From positions 1,488,001 to 1,552,000 of the forward strand of contig NZ_CM003594.1 in assembly GCF_001435295.1 (NCBI RefSeq): a stretch of 64,000 nt of DNA, read 5' to 3'. Source of the stretch: Psychrobacter sp. P11F6 (GTDB lineage Bacteria; Pseudomonadota; Gammaproteobacteria; Pseudomonadales; Moraxellaceae). Below the pieces are notes generated by a model. It did no database searches. It saw only the letters and a program-made list of their open reading frames with translations, and was not told the origin of the DNA. Position 1 is the stretch's first letter. Each line of letters starts with the position of its first letter. This document shows, piece by piece, positions 1-7,999 of the stretch. Both the position numbers and the translations under genes were made by a program.

Positions 1-77
1 CATTTTTTACTGATTGCAGGCGATGATCCAACATTCAGGTATTCATCGCCATTCATATATCTTATAAGCCATATATC

Positions 78-434
78 CTACAAACAGTTGGGTGGTTTGG
101 GCAGACCGGCAAGGCGATTAACATGGCGGGCAACCAAGCCAGTGTTGAATAACTGCTGTAGTTTCTGATTGCTAATATCATGCTCTGGCAAGGTTTTCTG
201 TAACCATTTAATCAGTGGGCGCGTGGCTGGTGCGTGATTAAACTGAGTAAAAAATGCCCGTACCTGTTGTAAAATTTGTAAATGCTCAGTTTCTAGATGC
301 ACCTCTAGAGTGTCGGCCAATTGCTGAGCGACATCAGGGGTCCAGATATTATGGTCACATAAATGACCGTCTTGATCCAATTCAACGTTGATTGCCGCTG
401 TTATATCGTGATTAATCGTATTATCGTTATTCAT
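78..434 (-). CDS. tusE: TusE/DsrC-family sulfur relay protein
   Basis: The last acceptor in the Tus relay, passing persulfide sulfur to MnmA for 2-thiouridine at the tRNA wobble position. The 118-residue protein ends in GLPKPPNCL, the DsrC/TusE C-terminal arm, with the sulfur-carrying cysteine as the penultimate residue (Cys117). The second arm cysteine that dissimilatory DsrC proteins have eleven residues earlier is absent (Asn106), which favours TusE over a sulfite-reductase partner. The start overlaps the tusB stop (ATGA), so the two are translationally coupled at the end of tusD-tusC-tusB-tusE. Cytoplasmic. Confidence 0.9.
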   Translation of the reverse strand: MNNDNTINHDITAAINVELDQDGHLCDHNIWTPDVAQQLADTLEVHLETEHLQILQQVRAFFTQFNHAPATRPLIKWLQKTLPEHDISNQKLQQLFNTGLVARHVNRLAGLPKPPNCL

Positions 435-820
435 AGGGCGATGGTCACTACTTTATCAAACCCCGCATTATTAGCATCGGTATTACTAACACTGGTATTA
501 CTAGCATTGGTATTACTAAAATTGGTACTCTGAGTTAGATTGACCCATTCTTCATCGGTTAACAGCCCACTCAACTTGGTCTCTAGATTGAGCTTCGCAC
601 TGGTATTGGTACTCAGCTGCGCCACATCATCGGCTAAGGCATAAATATTTGCGATGCCTTGTATTTCACTGTCACTCAAATAGGCATCAAGCCAACTGAT
701 AAAAGCCACGGTGCTACCAAGCAAGAGAATACTGTCACCGGTGCGCCATGTCCGTGACATCTCATCGACACTGCGCCTGAGCATATCCATTGTGCTGTGT
801 ATTTGATATAAAGTTGCCAT
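431..820 (-). CDS. tusB: TusB/DsrH-family sulfur relay subunit
   Basis: Third gene of the tus set; in the known TusBCD complex, TusB is a small structural partner in the heterohexamer that moves sulfur from TusA to TusE. The N-terminal ~95 residues fit a DsrH-like fold (MATLYQIHSTMDMLRRS, then GDSILLLGSTVAF). Family similarity is weak and the call leans on position between tusC and tusE. The 129-residue length exceeds the usual ~95. The excess is an Asn/Ser/Thr-rich stretch near residues 98-120, encoded by a 15-base tandem repeat. A 47-bp inverted-repeat element separates it from tusC, so it may have lost tight coupling to tusDC. Confidence 0.72.
   Translation of the reverse strand: MATLYQIHSTMDMLRRSVDEMSRTWRTGDSILLLGSTVAFISWLDAYLSDSEIQGIANIYALADDVAQLSTNTSAKLNLETKLSGLLTDEEWVNLTQSTNFSNTNASNTSVSNTDANNAGFDKVVTIAL
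467..526. repeat. 4 x 15-bp degenerate tandem repeat inside tusB
   Basis: Four imperfect 15-base units (ATTATTAGCATCGGT, ATTACTAACACTGGT, ATTACTAGCATTGGT, ATTACTAAAATTGGT) run head to tail. Read on the minus strand they encode a five-residue repeat of the type x-S-N-T-x in the TusB C-terminal extension. Units are multiples of three, so copy-number change would keep the frame. Confidence 0.85.
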
Positions 821-853
821 AACAGTGTCCGATTCGTTGCTAGATTTAGGATA

Positions 854-900
854 AGGCGTATCCTCATTCTCATCTCTATTTTTAAAATGAGGACAAGCCC
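854..900. repeat. 47-bp miniature of the GGGCGTGTCCTCA inverted-repeat element
   Basis: A short palindrome-like unit begins AGGCGTATCCTCATT and ends AATGAGGACAAGCCC, with TA on both sides (852-853 and 901-902). Both ends resemble the terminal repeats of the ~170-bp elements at 14480-14648 and 56617-56786. Its right part (TTTTTAAAATGAGGA) matches the reverse complement of the same end of those elements. It lies in the tusC-tusB gap and could form a hairpin in the tus transcript. Confidence 0.7.
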
Positions 901-934
901 TAGTATTTAAAGTATTACAAATAAACTTGCGAGG

Positions 935-1258
935 CTAAAAGCGTAGTATTTGCTCAAAGTCTGAAGCGTTCACCACTTCAGGTATCAATGTCAATTGTGA
1001 AGCCAAATCAATAGGCAGCATACCCGTGACCCACCCGCTAAAGACATCGTCAGGTAGCCAAGCGGCTGGCATGTCATATAGCTCAAGCGACTGAATCATG
1101 CCATGCAAACGCGACGCAGGCTGCATCAACAAGCCAAAAACAGGCGCATCCAAATACAGCTGTACTTCATGACCAAAGGTCGCTAGCGTTAATGCAAGCG
1201 CACAGCCTTCATAACTTGCCATTTCAGTCGGCGTGAGCAGCTGAATTAATAATTTCAT
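935..1258 (-). CDS. tusC: TusC/DsrF-family sulfur relay subunit
   Basis: Second gene of the tus operon, a structural subunit of TusBCD in tRNA wobble-uridine thiolation. The 107-residue protein has the DsrE/DsrF-like fold: a strand (MKLLIQLLT), a helix with CALALTLATFGHEVQLYLD, and the short C-terminal half. It has no conserved catalytic cysteine, as expected for TusC. The start is well supported by AGGAG six bases upstream of the ATG. It lies 71 bases downstream of tusD. Confidence 0.82.
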   Translation of the reverse strand: MKLLIQLLTPTEMASYEGCALALTLATFGHEVQLYLDAPVFGLLMQPASRLHGMIQSLELYDMPAAWLPDDVFSGWVTGMLPIDLASQLTLIPEVVNASDFEQILRF

Positions 1259-1329
1259 GGTTAACTCCTAATCTAATTGGTCGCTGACAGTTATTATCAT
1301 AAAATATAATCTGTCTGCACGGCAAGTCA

Positions 1330-1761
1330 TCAAAACTGCATCAAACGACAGTCGCCTTGCATCATCATCGCAAGCTCACTCAGTCCGACCAGTGAAAAGC
1401 CAGTGGCAAGGTTGTCACCATTAAGTTGATGGCGTTTGCTGTTATCTGTGTCGCTAATGCCGCGACTGAGTGCAGTACTGACACAGACAGGCAGCGCTAA
1501 CTGGAACTGCTCAGCGAGCGTTTGCCACTCTTTGGTCAAATTAATTTGATCCGCCGACTGCCAGCGTAAACCATTGGCCGTATGCGCCGCATCGCCATAA
1601 AAAAACACGTTTAAGGTGATATTATCTAAGGTGACATTGTCATTGGTATCTTTATTATTGGCGGCATTTTTGAGATAAGCGCGTGCATAACGTAGCGCTA
1701 AATGGGCAAGTGGGTGGCTAGGATCAGCAGTAATCAGAAGCAATGGGGTCATGGTTGTCAT
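1330..1761 (-). CDS. tusD: TusD/DsrE-family sulfurtransferase
   Basis: The catalytic subunit of TusBCD, which takes persulfide from TusA and hands it to TusE. It has the DsrE fold (PLLLITADPSHP; ALRYARAYL; VFFYGDAAHTA) and the active cysteine in LALPVCVSTALSRG, about residue 93 with this start. The reading frame is open to a TTG at 1776, but the ATG at 1761 is preferred because it starts near the conserved first strand and has a purine-rich AAGAG upstream. An Asn/Asp-rich insert (about residues 33-45) lies between the first helix and second strand, unlike the compact E. coli protein. It is the first gene of tusDCBE. Confidence 0.85.
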   Translation of the reverse strand: MTTMTPLLLITADPSHPLAHLALRYARAYLKNAANNKDTNDNVTLDNITLNVFFYGDAAHTANGLRWQSADQINLTKEWQTLAEQFQLALPVCVSTALSRGISDTDNSKRHQLNGDNLATGFSLVGLSELAMMMQGDCRLMQF

Positions 1762-1977
1762 AAGAGCTCTTTTCAATCATCTGCGCTAAAGTTGTTTATG
1801 CTACCATAAAGCGCTCAAAAGCAAATAGGGTCACTGTCATTAAACGTAGTTTTATATTAAATACCGACATATTGCGTATCGTTAGTTGATGCTGTGACTG
1901 CTTCGTAAGAAAAAACGATAAACTTATGCGCTAAGTTCACGTAGTCTTATTACTCTATGCAAGGAGTTATGTTCCCT

Positions 1978-4857
1978 ATGTCACCCGCTATGCCTTCACG
2001 TGCGACCCATGGTACAGATTGTCAGTATACAACCGAACAGCTGCAAATATTGCAGACGGCAAGCGAATTCGCTTATCAGATTTGGGAGAGTCGAACGGTT
2101 TCATGCCAAACGTTTTTACGCAGCTACCCGTTAGATCGAACCTTAACTCGGCAGCAAATCGATGATTTGATTCAAGATTATACGTTAGATGATAATTACC
2201 AACTTGCTGATGAAGTGAAGGTGATGAGTGGCCTGCGTCATCTACGTACACTGCTGATGATGCGCTGGATTTGGCAAGATGCCTTACAACTGATAGCACT
2301 TGAGCAATTGACCGACGAGCTGTCTGAGTTTGCAGATGGCTGCATCTCATTTGCCAAAGATTATACCTACCAGCATTTGATTAAACAGTACGGCGAACCG
2401 ACTTTTATCAATGCTAAAGGTAACGTGCAAATTGATGACATGGCGATTATGGCGATGGGTAAGCTTGGCGCTCATGAGCTGAACCTATCGAGTGATATAG
2501 ACCTTATCTTTGTTCATCAGGCTCGCGGTGTAACCAGCGGTGATAAATCAAAAGGCACGCGCAGCATAGATAATAAGCGGTTTATGACAAGGCTTGGTCA
2601 AGGTATTATTAAATTATTGGATCAAAAGACGGCTGATGGCTTTGTCTTTCGGGTCGATATGCGTCTGCGACCGTGGGGTGATGGTAGTGATTTGGCCATT
2701 CATTTATCCGCATTGCAGAAGTACTTCTCTCAACATGGACGTGCATGGGAGCGTTTTGCATGGTTAAAAGCACGAGTAGTCGGGCAGCTAGAACAGCCGT
2801 TTTATGATGAGATACAAGCGCTCATCAAGCCCTTTGTTTTCCGTTATTATGTGGATTACAGTGCTTTTTCAGCGCTCAGGGAGATGAAATCCCTTATTCA
2901 AAACCAAGTCGCTCAGCGGGAGGATTTGGATAACATCAAGCTGGGTGCTGGTGGTATCAGAGACATTGAATTTATTGTGCAGGCCTTTCAGTTGATTTAT
3001 GGTGGCAGGCATCCTCAATTACAGGTGAAATCTTGTTTACAAGCAATGCAGGTATTACATAAGCTTGAGTATCTAGAGAGGACTACTTATCAGGAGCTCC
3101 AAGCCGCGTATCGTTTTTTACGTCGGCTTGAACACGCCATTCAAGCGATTAATGATCAACAGACTCAGCGCCTGCCACATGATCCGCAGTGGCAGTATAA
3201 CTTGGCAGTTACCCTTGGGTTTGACGATTGGAACGCACTGTTAGATACCCTTAACCACCACCGAGACAATGTCAATGTTCCCTTTGAGCGTATGGTGACC
3301 GAACGTCAGGTACCGGATCATGAAGACACAGATCTTGAGCCCGAACATCTTGATGAACAGATTGCACGATTGAATGATGTGTTAACGGCAGAAAACCGAG
3401 TGCTATTACAAGATTTTTGGCAGTCAAAGATGGTCGCTAACTTAAGCGATGAGGCTCGCGAGCGGTTGGATGACGCTTATCCTGTGATTATCCATGCGTT
3501 ACTCGCTCATCAAGAGCAGCAGCAATTGGCCAATACCGCTTTGCCGCGTCTCATTACATTGCTCGAAGCGATTTGTCGTCGTTCTATCTATTTGGTGATG
3601 ATTGCAGAAAACCCCAATGCAACGATTGAGCTGATACCTATGCTGTCAGCCAGTCCTTGGATTGCCAAAGAGTTGGCACATTATCCTGTGCTCTTAGATA
3701 CTTTTTTACAGCAGCGCTATCGCCACTTGCCGGACAAGCCAGAGTTGCGTGATATTTTGCGTCAACAGCTATTGCGCGTAGAGCCTAATGACGAAGAAGA
3801 GCTGCTCAGCGTATTAAGATTATTTAAGAAGAACCAAGTGTTGGCGGTTGCCGCCAGTGATGTATTGGCTGAGCGTCCGATTATGAAGGTGTCGGATTCT
3901 CTCACTTATATCGCAGCGGTGGTACTAGAAGCCGCATTAGAACGGGCTTTTGCAGAAATTGTCAAACGCTACGGTTATCCTATTGGACAAGATGGCGATC
4001 CAGTGACTGAGGCAGACTGCGGTTTTGCCATCATTGGTTATGGCAAGCTTGGCGGGCTAGAGCTGTCGTATTCTTCAGATTTGGATCTGGTGTTTTTGCA
4101 TAAGATAAAAGAGCAGGGCATGACTACGGGTGAAAAATCAGTCAGCGGTATGAAGTTTGCTGCCCGTTTGGTACAAAAGCTGATGAACTATCTCAATACC
4201 CAAACTCGAGATGGCCGCGCTTATGAGATTGATATGCGTCTGCGCCCCTCAGGTAATGCTGGCATGATGGTGGTGTCTTGTCATGCTTTTGAAACCTATC
4301 AGCTAGAAAAGGCATGGTCGTGGGAGCATCAAGCCTTGGTACGGGCACGAGCGATTTGCGGTGACAAGCGAGTGACAGCACGCTTTTGTGATATTCGCCG
4401 AGACGTATTATCATTACCGCGCACGATAGAGCAGGTGCGTACAGAAGTCACCAGTATGCGTATTAAGATGCAAAAACATCTGGGCACCAGCCAATGGCAA
4501 CAACAAGCAGGTAAGTTTCATCTTAAACAAGATGCAGGCGGGATCATCGACATTGAGTTCTTAGCGCAATTTGCAGTATTGGCTTATTCGCATGAGCATC
4601 CAAGCCTGACCAAATGGAGCGACAACGTTCGTATTTTCGAAGAAGTGGCATCACTAGGTATTTGGGAGGAGCAAGTCTGCCAAGATTTAACGGATGCTTA
4701 CCTCAGAATTCGTGCTGCTACTCATCAATTGGCACTATCAGAGCAATCGCTATTGGTGGATGAGTCACTGTGGAAAGAAACACGAGCATTAGTACAAGCG
4801 CAATGGCAACATTTGATGGGTGTTAATTTGTCCGATAGCGATTCGCCTCATTCTTAA
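1978..4857 (+). CDS. glnE: Bifunctional glutamine synthetase adenylyltransferase/deadenylase
   Basis: Adds and removes AMP on glutamine synthetase in response to PII and glutamine. The protein is about 960 residues, the full family length, with two nucleotidyltransferase domains. Each carries the G-x-GKLG-x-ELxxSSDxDL signature, at roughly residues 160-180 (N-terminal deadenylase, AMGKLGAHELNLSSDIDL) and 688-708 (C-terminal adenylylase, GYGKLGGLELSYSSDLDL), joined by the regulatory helical region. The frame is open to an ATG at 1957, but the only Shine-Dalgarno (AAGGAG, 1961-1966) lies inside that extension. The ATG at 1978 (spacing 11) is chosen; 1969 is possible. It is followed by ilvE, as in Pseudomonas and Acinetobacter. 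Confidence 0.96.
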   Translation: MSPAMPSRATHGTDCQYTTEQLQILQTASEFAYQIWESRTVSCQTFLRSYPLDRTLTRQQIDDLIQDYTLDDNYQLADEVKVMSGLRHLRTLLMMRWIWQDALQLIALEQLTDELSEFADGCISFAKDYTYQHLIKQYGEPTFINAKGNVQIDDMAIMAMGKLGAHELNLSSDIDLIFVHQARGVTSGDKSKGTRSIDNKRFMTRLGQGIIKLLDQKTADGFVFRVDMRLRPWGDGSDLAIHLSALQKYFSQHGRAWERFAWLKARVVGQLEQPFYDEIQALIKPFVFRYYVDYSAFSALREMKSLIQNQVAQREDLDNIKLGAGGIRDIEFIVQAFQLIYGGRHPQLQVKSCLQAMQVLHKLEYLERTTYQELQAAYRFLRRLEHAIQAINDQQTQRLPHDPQWQYNLAVTLGFDDWNALLDTLNHHRDNVNVPFERMVTERQVPDHEDTDLEPEHLDEQIARLNDVLTAENRVLLQDFWQSKMVANLSDEARERLDDAYPVIIHALLAHQEQQQLANTALPRLITLLEAICRRSIYLVMIAENPNATIELIPMLSASPWIAKELAHYPVLLDTFLQQRYRHLPDKPELRDILRQQLLRVEPNDEEELLSVLRLFKKNQVLAVAASDVLAERPIMKVSDSLTYIAAVVLEAALERAFAEIVKRYGYPIGQDGDPVTEADCGFAIIGYGKLGGLELSYSSDLDLVFLHKIKEQGMTTGEKSVSGMKFAARLVQKLMNYLNTQTRDGRAYEIDMRLRPSGNAGMMVVSCHAFETYQLEKAWSWEHQALVRARAICGDKRVTARFCDIRRDVLSLPRTIEQVRTEVTSMRIKMQKHLGTSQWQQQAGKFHLKQDAGGIIDIEFLAQFAVLAYSHEHPSLTKWSDNVRIFEEVASLGIWEEQVCQDLTDAYLRIRAATHQLALSEQSLLVDESLWKETRALVQAQWQHLMGVNLSDSDSPHS

Positions 4858-4971
4858 GAAGGTTTTTGCTTATAAATAATAGCCTGTGATACTCAAACTA
4901 AAAGATTTCATTTGCTAGCACCGCCAGTGATATAATCGGCGATACATTACGATAAAGCTGTCAGTTGTTGG

Positions 4972-5000
4972 TTGTTTCTTAGTAAGGATAACACTATATT
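4972..5000 (+). promoter_or_regulatory. Candidate sigma-70 promoter for ilvE
   Basis: TTGTTT (4972-4977) and TATATT (4995-5000) are separated by 17 bases in the glnE-ilvE gap, 140 bases before the ilvE start. An alternative TATAAT lies at 4931-4936 without a good -35. Pattern match only. Confidence 0.4.
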
Positions 5001-5140
5001 TTAGCAATAAAATTTGACGCTGCGGTGTTATCATATGATGTTGATAAATACGATTAAACAAAACCTCTAGTCGAAGCATTTATACGTGCGTCGACTATAC
5101 CTAAAAAAATAGCCGTTAGTGCTAACATAAGGATTATAAA

Positions 5141-6070
5141 ATGAATATGGCAACACAAGATGGTAAGCTTTGGATGAATGGCACAATGATTGAACAGCCA
5201 GATGCCAAAGTCCATGTGCTCACACATAGCTTGCATTATGGCATGGCAGTGTTTGAAGGTGTGCGTGCTTACCAAACCGCTGATAATCGCACCGCTATTT
5301 TTCGTCTGAAAGAACACACAGAGCGCCTGTTAGGTTCCGCGAAAATCTTTCAAATGAATGTACCGTTTGATGCAGCGACTCTGGAGCAGGCGCACAAAGA
5401 TGTGGTCAAGCAAAACAACTTGGCAGAAGCCTATATTCGTCCGCTCATTTGGGTTGGTGCAGAAAAGCTTGGTTTATCGTCACGTGATAACAGTATCAAT
5501 GCAATGGTTGCTGCTTGGCATTGGGGCGCTTATCTGGGTGAAGAGGGTATCAAAAACGGTATCCGTGTAAAAACCTCGTCATTTACTCATCATATGACCA
5601 ATGTGACCATGTGTAAGGCAAAAGCCTCGAGCAACTATCCAGTGTCCATCATGGCAAACCAAGAAGTTACTCGTAATGGTTATGACGAAGCTATCTTGAT
5701 GGATCCGCAGGGTTACGTCTGCCAAGGCGCTGGCGAAAACTTATTCTTAGTAAAAGATGGTGTATTGCATACGCCAGATCTAGCGGGCGGTGCACTTGAC
5801 GGTATCACTCGTCGTACTATCATTCAATTTGCCGATGATCTAGGTATCAAAGTCGTTGAGCGCCGTATCACTCGTGATGAGTTTTATTTGGCAGATGAGA
5901 TATTCATGACGGGTACGGCGGCTGAAGTGACGCCTATCCGTGAATATGATGATCGTACTATCGGTAATGGTGGACGTGGACCTTTGACTGAGCAGCTACA
6001 AACCTTGTACTTTGATGTGGTTCATGGTCGCAATGAGCAGTATATGGATTGGTTAAGTTTTATTGATTAA
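5141..6070 (+). CDS. ilvE: Branched-chain amino acid aminotransferase
   Basis: PLP-dependent transamination of Leu, Ile and Val with 2-oxoglutarate, the last step of their synthesis. It is a 309-residue fold-type IV aminotransferase. FEGVRAYQ lies near residue 38, the region holding the PLP lysine is CKAKASSNYP near residue 160, and GAGENLFLVKDG and DEIFMTGTAAEVTPIRE follow, all typical IlvE motifs. AAGGA sits seven bases before the ATG. The gene is last in the glnE-ilvE pair and is closed by a strong terminator. It marks one flank of the polysaccharide cluster. Confidence 0.96.
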   Translation: MNMATQDGKLWMNGTMIEQPDAKVHVLTHSLHYGMAVFEGVRAYQTADNRTAIFRLKEHTERLLGSAKIFQMNVPFDAATLEQAHKDVVKQNNLAEAYIRPLIWVGAEKLGLSSRDNSINAMVAAWHWGAYLGEEGIKNGIRVKTSSFTHHMTNVTMCKAKASSNYPVSIMANQEVTRNGYDEAILMDPQGYVCQGAGENLFLVKDGVLHTPDLAGGALDGITRRTIIQFADDLGIKVVERRITRDEFYLADEIFMTGTAAEVTPIREYDDRTIGNGGRGPLTEQLQTLYFDVVHGRNEQYMDWLSFID

Positions 6071-6099
6071 GACTAATTCATGAGGTAGTAGAATTTAAT

Positions 6100-6136
6100 A
6101 AAAGACCCAAAACAACGTAGTTGTCTTGGGTCTTTT
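6100..6136. terminator. Bidirectional terminator between ilvE and the yrbL-like gene
   Basis: AAAAGACCCAAAACAAC and GTTGTCTTGGGTCTTTT flank a 3-base loop. The stem is nearly perfect, with A and T runs on opposite ends, so it can serve both convergent genes. Confidence 0.85.
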
Positions 6137-6200
6137 GCTGTATTTATAAATTGGTTGCGAATAAATAAAGGTCACATTGATAACTATCATGGTTATAATT

Positions 6201-6833
6201 CTAATGCTGAGTAGAATAATAGCTAATTTTGGATTTTATTTTTTTTTCAATCTTTCGAACATTATGGCTATTAATCGTTTTACTTATTGCCCTAAAAGGA
6301 ATGAATAATTTTTCACCAATGCCATCAACCAATACAAACTCAGGAATACCTTGTCTGTGCTGGGTATACATAATGCCAGCAATATTAACTTCACCCAATA
6401 CTACATGCAATTCACAACACTCATCAAAAAATTTATCTAACGCCTTTGCGTGTGTGTCATTAAAAATATTGGTATTAGAAAGCTCATAAAGTGTCATGGT
6501 TGAGCCGCTAGGGTCTATGACTTTTTCCGCCACTAGGCCCAACCCTTTATCCGTTGCGATAAAGCCATATACGGTTTCCATTGGAAACGTAAATCGTTGC
6601 TGACCATAGTTGTTCTTACAAAGCTGTAGATATTGCAATATCTCTCTGCGAAACTGTTTGTATATGCCCTGAGAATGATGACCGCGCAAGTAATGCTGCC
6701 CCTTTCTACCACCATTATATGTCGCATGCTCAGGCTTCATTATTTTGATAATCTTATCAATATCAGATGGGTGCTCATATATATACTTCTGAGTGCCTGC
6801 ATCTATTCTTTTTAGATTTTGAATTAAAATCAT
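6201..6833 (-). CDS. YrbL-family kinase-like protein
   Basis: A 210-residue protein resembling E. coli YrbL (PhoP-regulated, protein-kinase-like fold). Matching segments are a glycine-poor N-lobe with a lysine in DKIIKIMKP (about 27-35), a helix-C-like RREILQYLQL (about 62-71), a degenerate catalytic loop GEVNIAGIM, and VDGIGEKLFIPF, which aligns with VCDNIGESTLIPL of YrbL. The usual catalytic Asp/Asn of the loop are not obvious, so activity is uncertain. It is the most distal minus-strand gene of the sugar cluster and converges on ilvE. It might act on a core sugar, as WaaP-type kinases do; that is inference. Low GC, like its neighbours. Confidence 0.75.
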   Translation of the reverse strand: MILIQNLKRIDAGTQKYIYEHPSDIDKIIKIMKPEHATYNGGRKGQHYLRGHHSQGIYKQFRREILQYLQLCKNNYGQQRFTFPMETVYGFIATDKGLGLVAEKVIDPSGSTMTLYELSNTNIFNDTHAKALDKFFDECCELHVVLGEVNIAGIMYTQHRQGIPEFVLVDGIGEKLFIPFRAISKTINSHNVRKIEKKIKSKISYYSTQH

Positions 6834-6937
6834 AATAAATCTCAGTTAGTCATATAAAAAATTCAATGAATAGTCTAAGCAAAAGAAAAAGGTGATTTAT
6901 ATTATAGTGACAGTCCGCATTAGTAATAAAGCTGTAT

Positions 6938-7999
6938 TTAAGTATTTTTTAATAAGTATTCATAGTACGAATCAGGTCTGACTTGTTTAACATAAGACAT
7001 TTTATGGATGCCAGCTTGTGAGACTATGTTTTGATAATCGGCTTCAGCATAAGGGTTATGCAAAGTAGCAACTAATAAATGAGGTTTAGTATCATCGATG
7101 ATAGGGCATTGATACTGTGCAAGTTTGCCCTTAATTAGCGTGTCAAATAAGATTTGGAAGAAAAAATAATGAGGAATATATTCTTGCGTTTTCCAAAAGT
7201 TTAACATTAAATCCAAACACGTATGAATGACCGGATTTTTTTTGTGAGCAAAGATAACGCTATTCAGTAAGTTTACCTTGTGCTTACTATCCCAGTTAAA
7301 ATAGTAGCTGTTAAATTTATGCCATTGTTGTTTATTATGTGCGTCTGTGGCGCGCTGGTACATAAAAAAACCATTATCCTGTAACATATTAGGCAAAGGT
7401 TCGGTGAGATAGATAGTTGCATCTAACCAAACGCCGCCATAAACATCAAGTAATGCTAGGCGTAATAAATCTGCAAAAAATGCCGGTTTAAATCCTGAGA
7501 GTGTTTTTTTATCCCAAACAAATCTAGGTAGATCCAGATATTCATTAATATTACTGTCATCTAGCCGAATTATTTTATAGTCTGGACAGTGTTTGTCTAT
7601 CGATTTGAAATATAATTTAACTGATTCAGGCAATTGATTTTCATTAATGCCTTGACCCCAATACTGCCAAATTATTTTTTCATCATAAAATTCTCTTTTT
7701 GACTGTAATGAAAAAAATTCTAGCTTGTCACTGTAATATAGCTCAATAAAAGATGCCCAACACGTGGCTACTTGGTTTTGTTGCTCAAGATTGGCCTCTT
7801 TTTCGAACGCTTTGCGTTTGCTGTGTGGGGTGATTAAGTTATATAGATAACGATAAGGCTTTTTCTTTTTCTTTTTAAGCTGTTTATGGCTCTCACTATC
7901 AGAAAAAAAGTGAGGCGATATATTGCTTGAATCGAGTGTTGAGCTTTCTTCGACGTTTGCCATTCTTCTGTTCCCAGTCAGATTTTGTAATTTTGTCAT
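6938..7999 (-). CDS. Capsular polysaccharide synthesis-type (OCH1/GT32-like) glycosyltransferase
   Basis: A 353-residue transferase of the capsular polysaccharide synthesis family. IIWQYWGQGINENQLPESV (about residue 100), FFADLLRLALLDVYGGVWLD (about 170-190, with the acidic D-x-D-like site in WLDATIYL) and YQRATDAHNKQQWHKFNSYY are family hallmarks. It probably adds a hexose to a surface glycan from a nucleotide sugar. With the ATG at 7999 its first ~34 codons overlap the end of the upstream GT6 gene. An internal ATG at 7963 is an alternative, and neither has a strong ribosome site. A (CTTTTT)x3 run near 7860-7875 encodes a lysine tract. Confidence 0.82.
   Translation of the reverse strand: MTKLQNLTGNRRMANVEESSTLDSSNISPHFFSDSESHKQLKKKKKKPYRYLYNLITPHSKRKAFEKEANLEQQNQVATCWASFIELYYSDKLEFFSLQSKREFYDEKIIWQYWGQGINENQLPESVKLYFKSIDKHCPDYKIIRLDDSNINEYLDLPRFVWDKKTLSGFKPAFFADLLRLALLDVYGGVWLDATIYLTEPLPNMLQDNGFFMYQRATDAHNKQQWHKFNSYYFNWDSKHKVNLLNSVIFAHKKNPVIHTCLDLMLNFWKTQEYIPHYFFFQILFDTLIKGKLAQYQCPIIDDTKPHLLVATLHNPYAEADYQNIVSQAGIHKMSYVKQVRPDSYYEYLLKNT

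Noticed and set aside
20..51. GGCGATGA/TCATCGCC hairpin downstream of tusE
   Set aside because: Eight-base stem with a 16-base loop and no T run on the tus strand; not convincing as a terminator.
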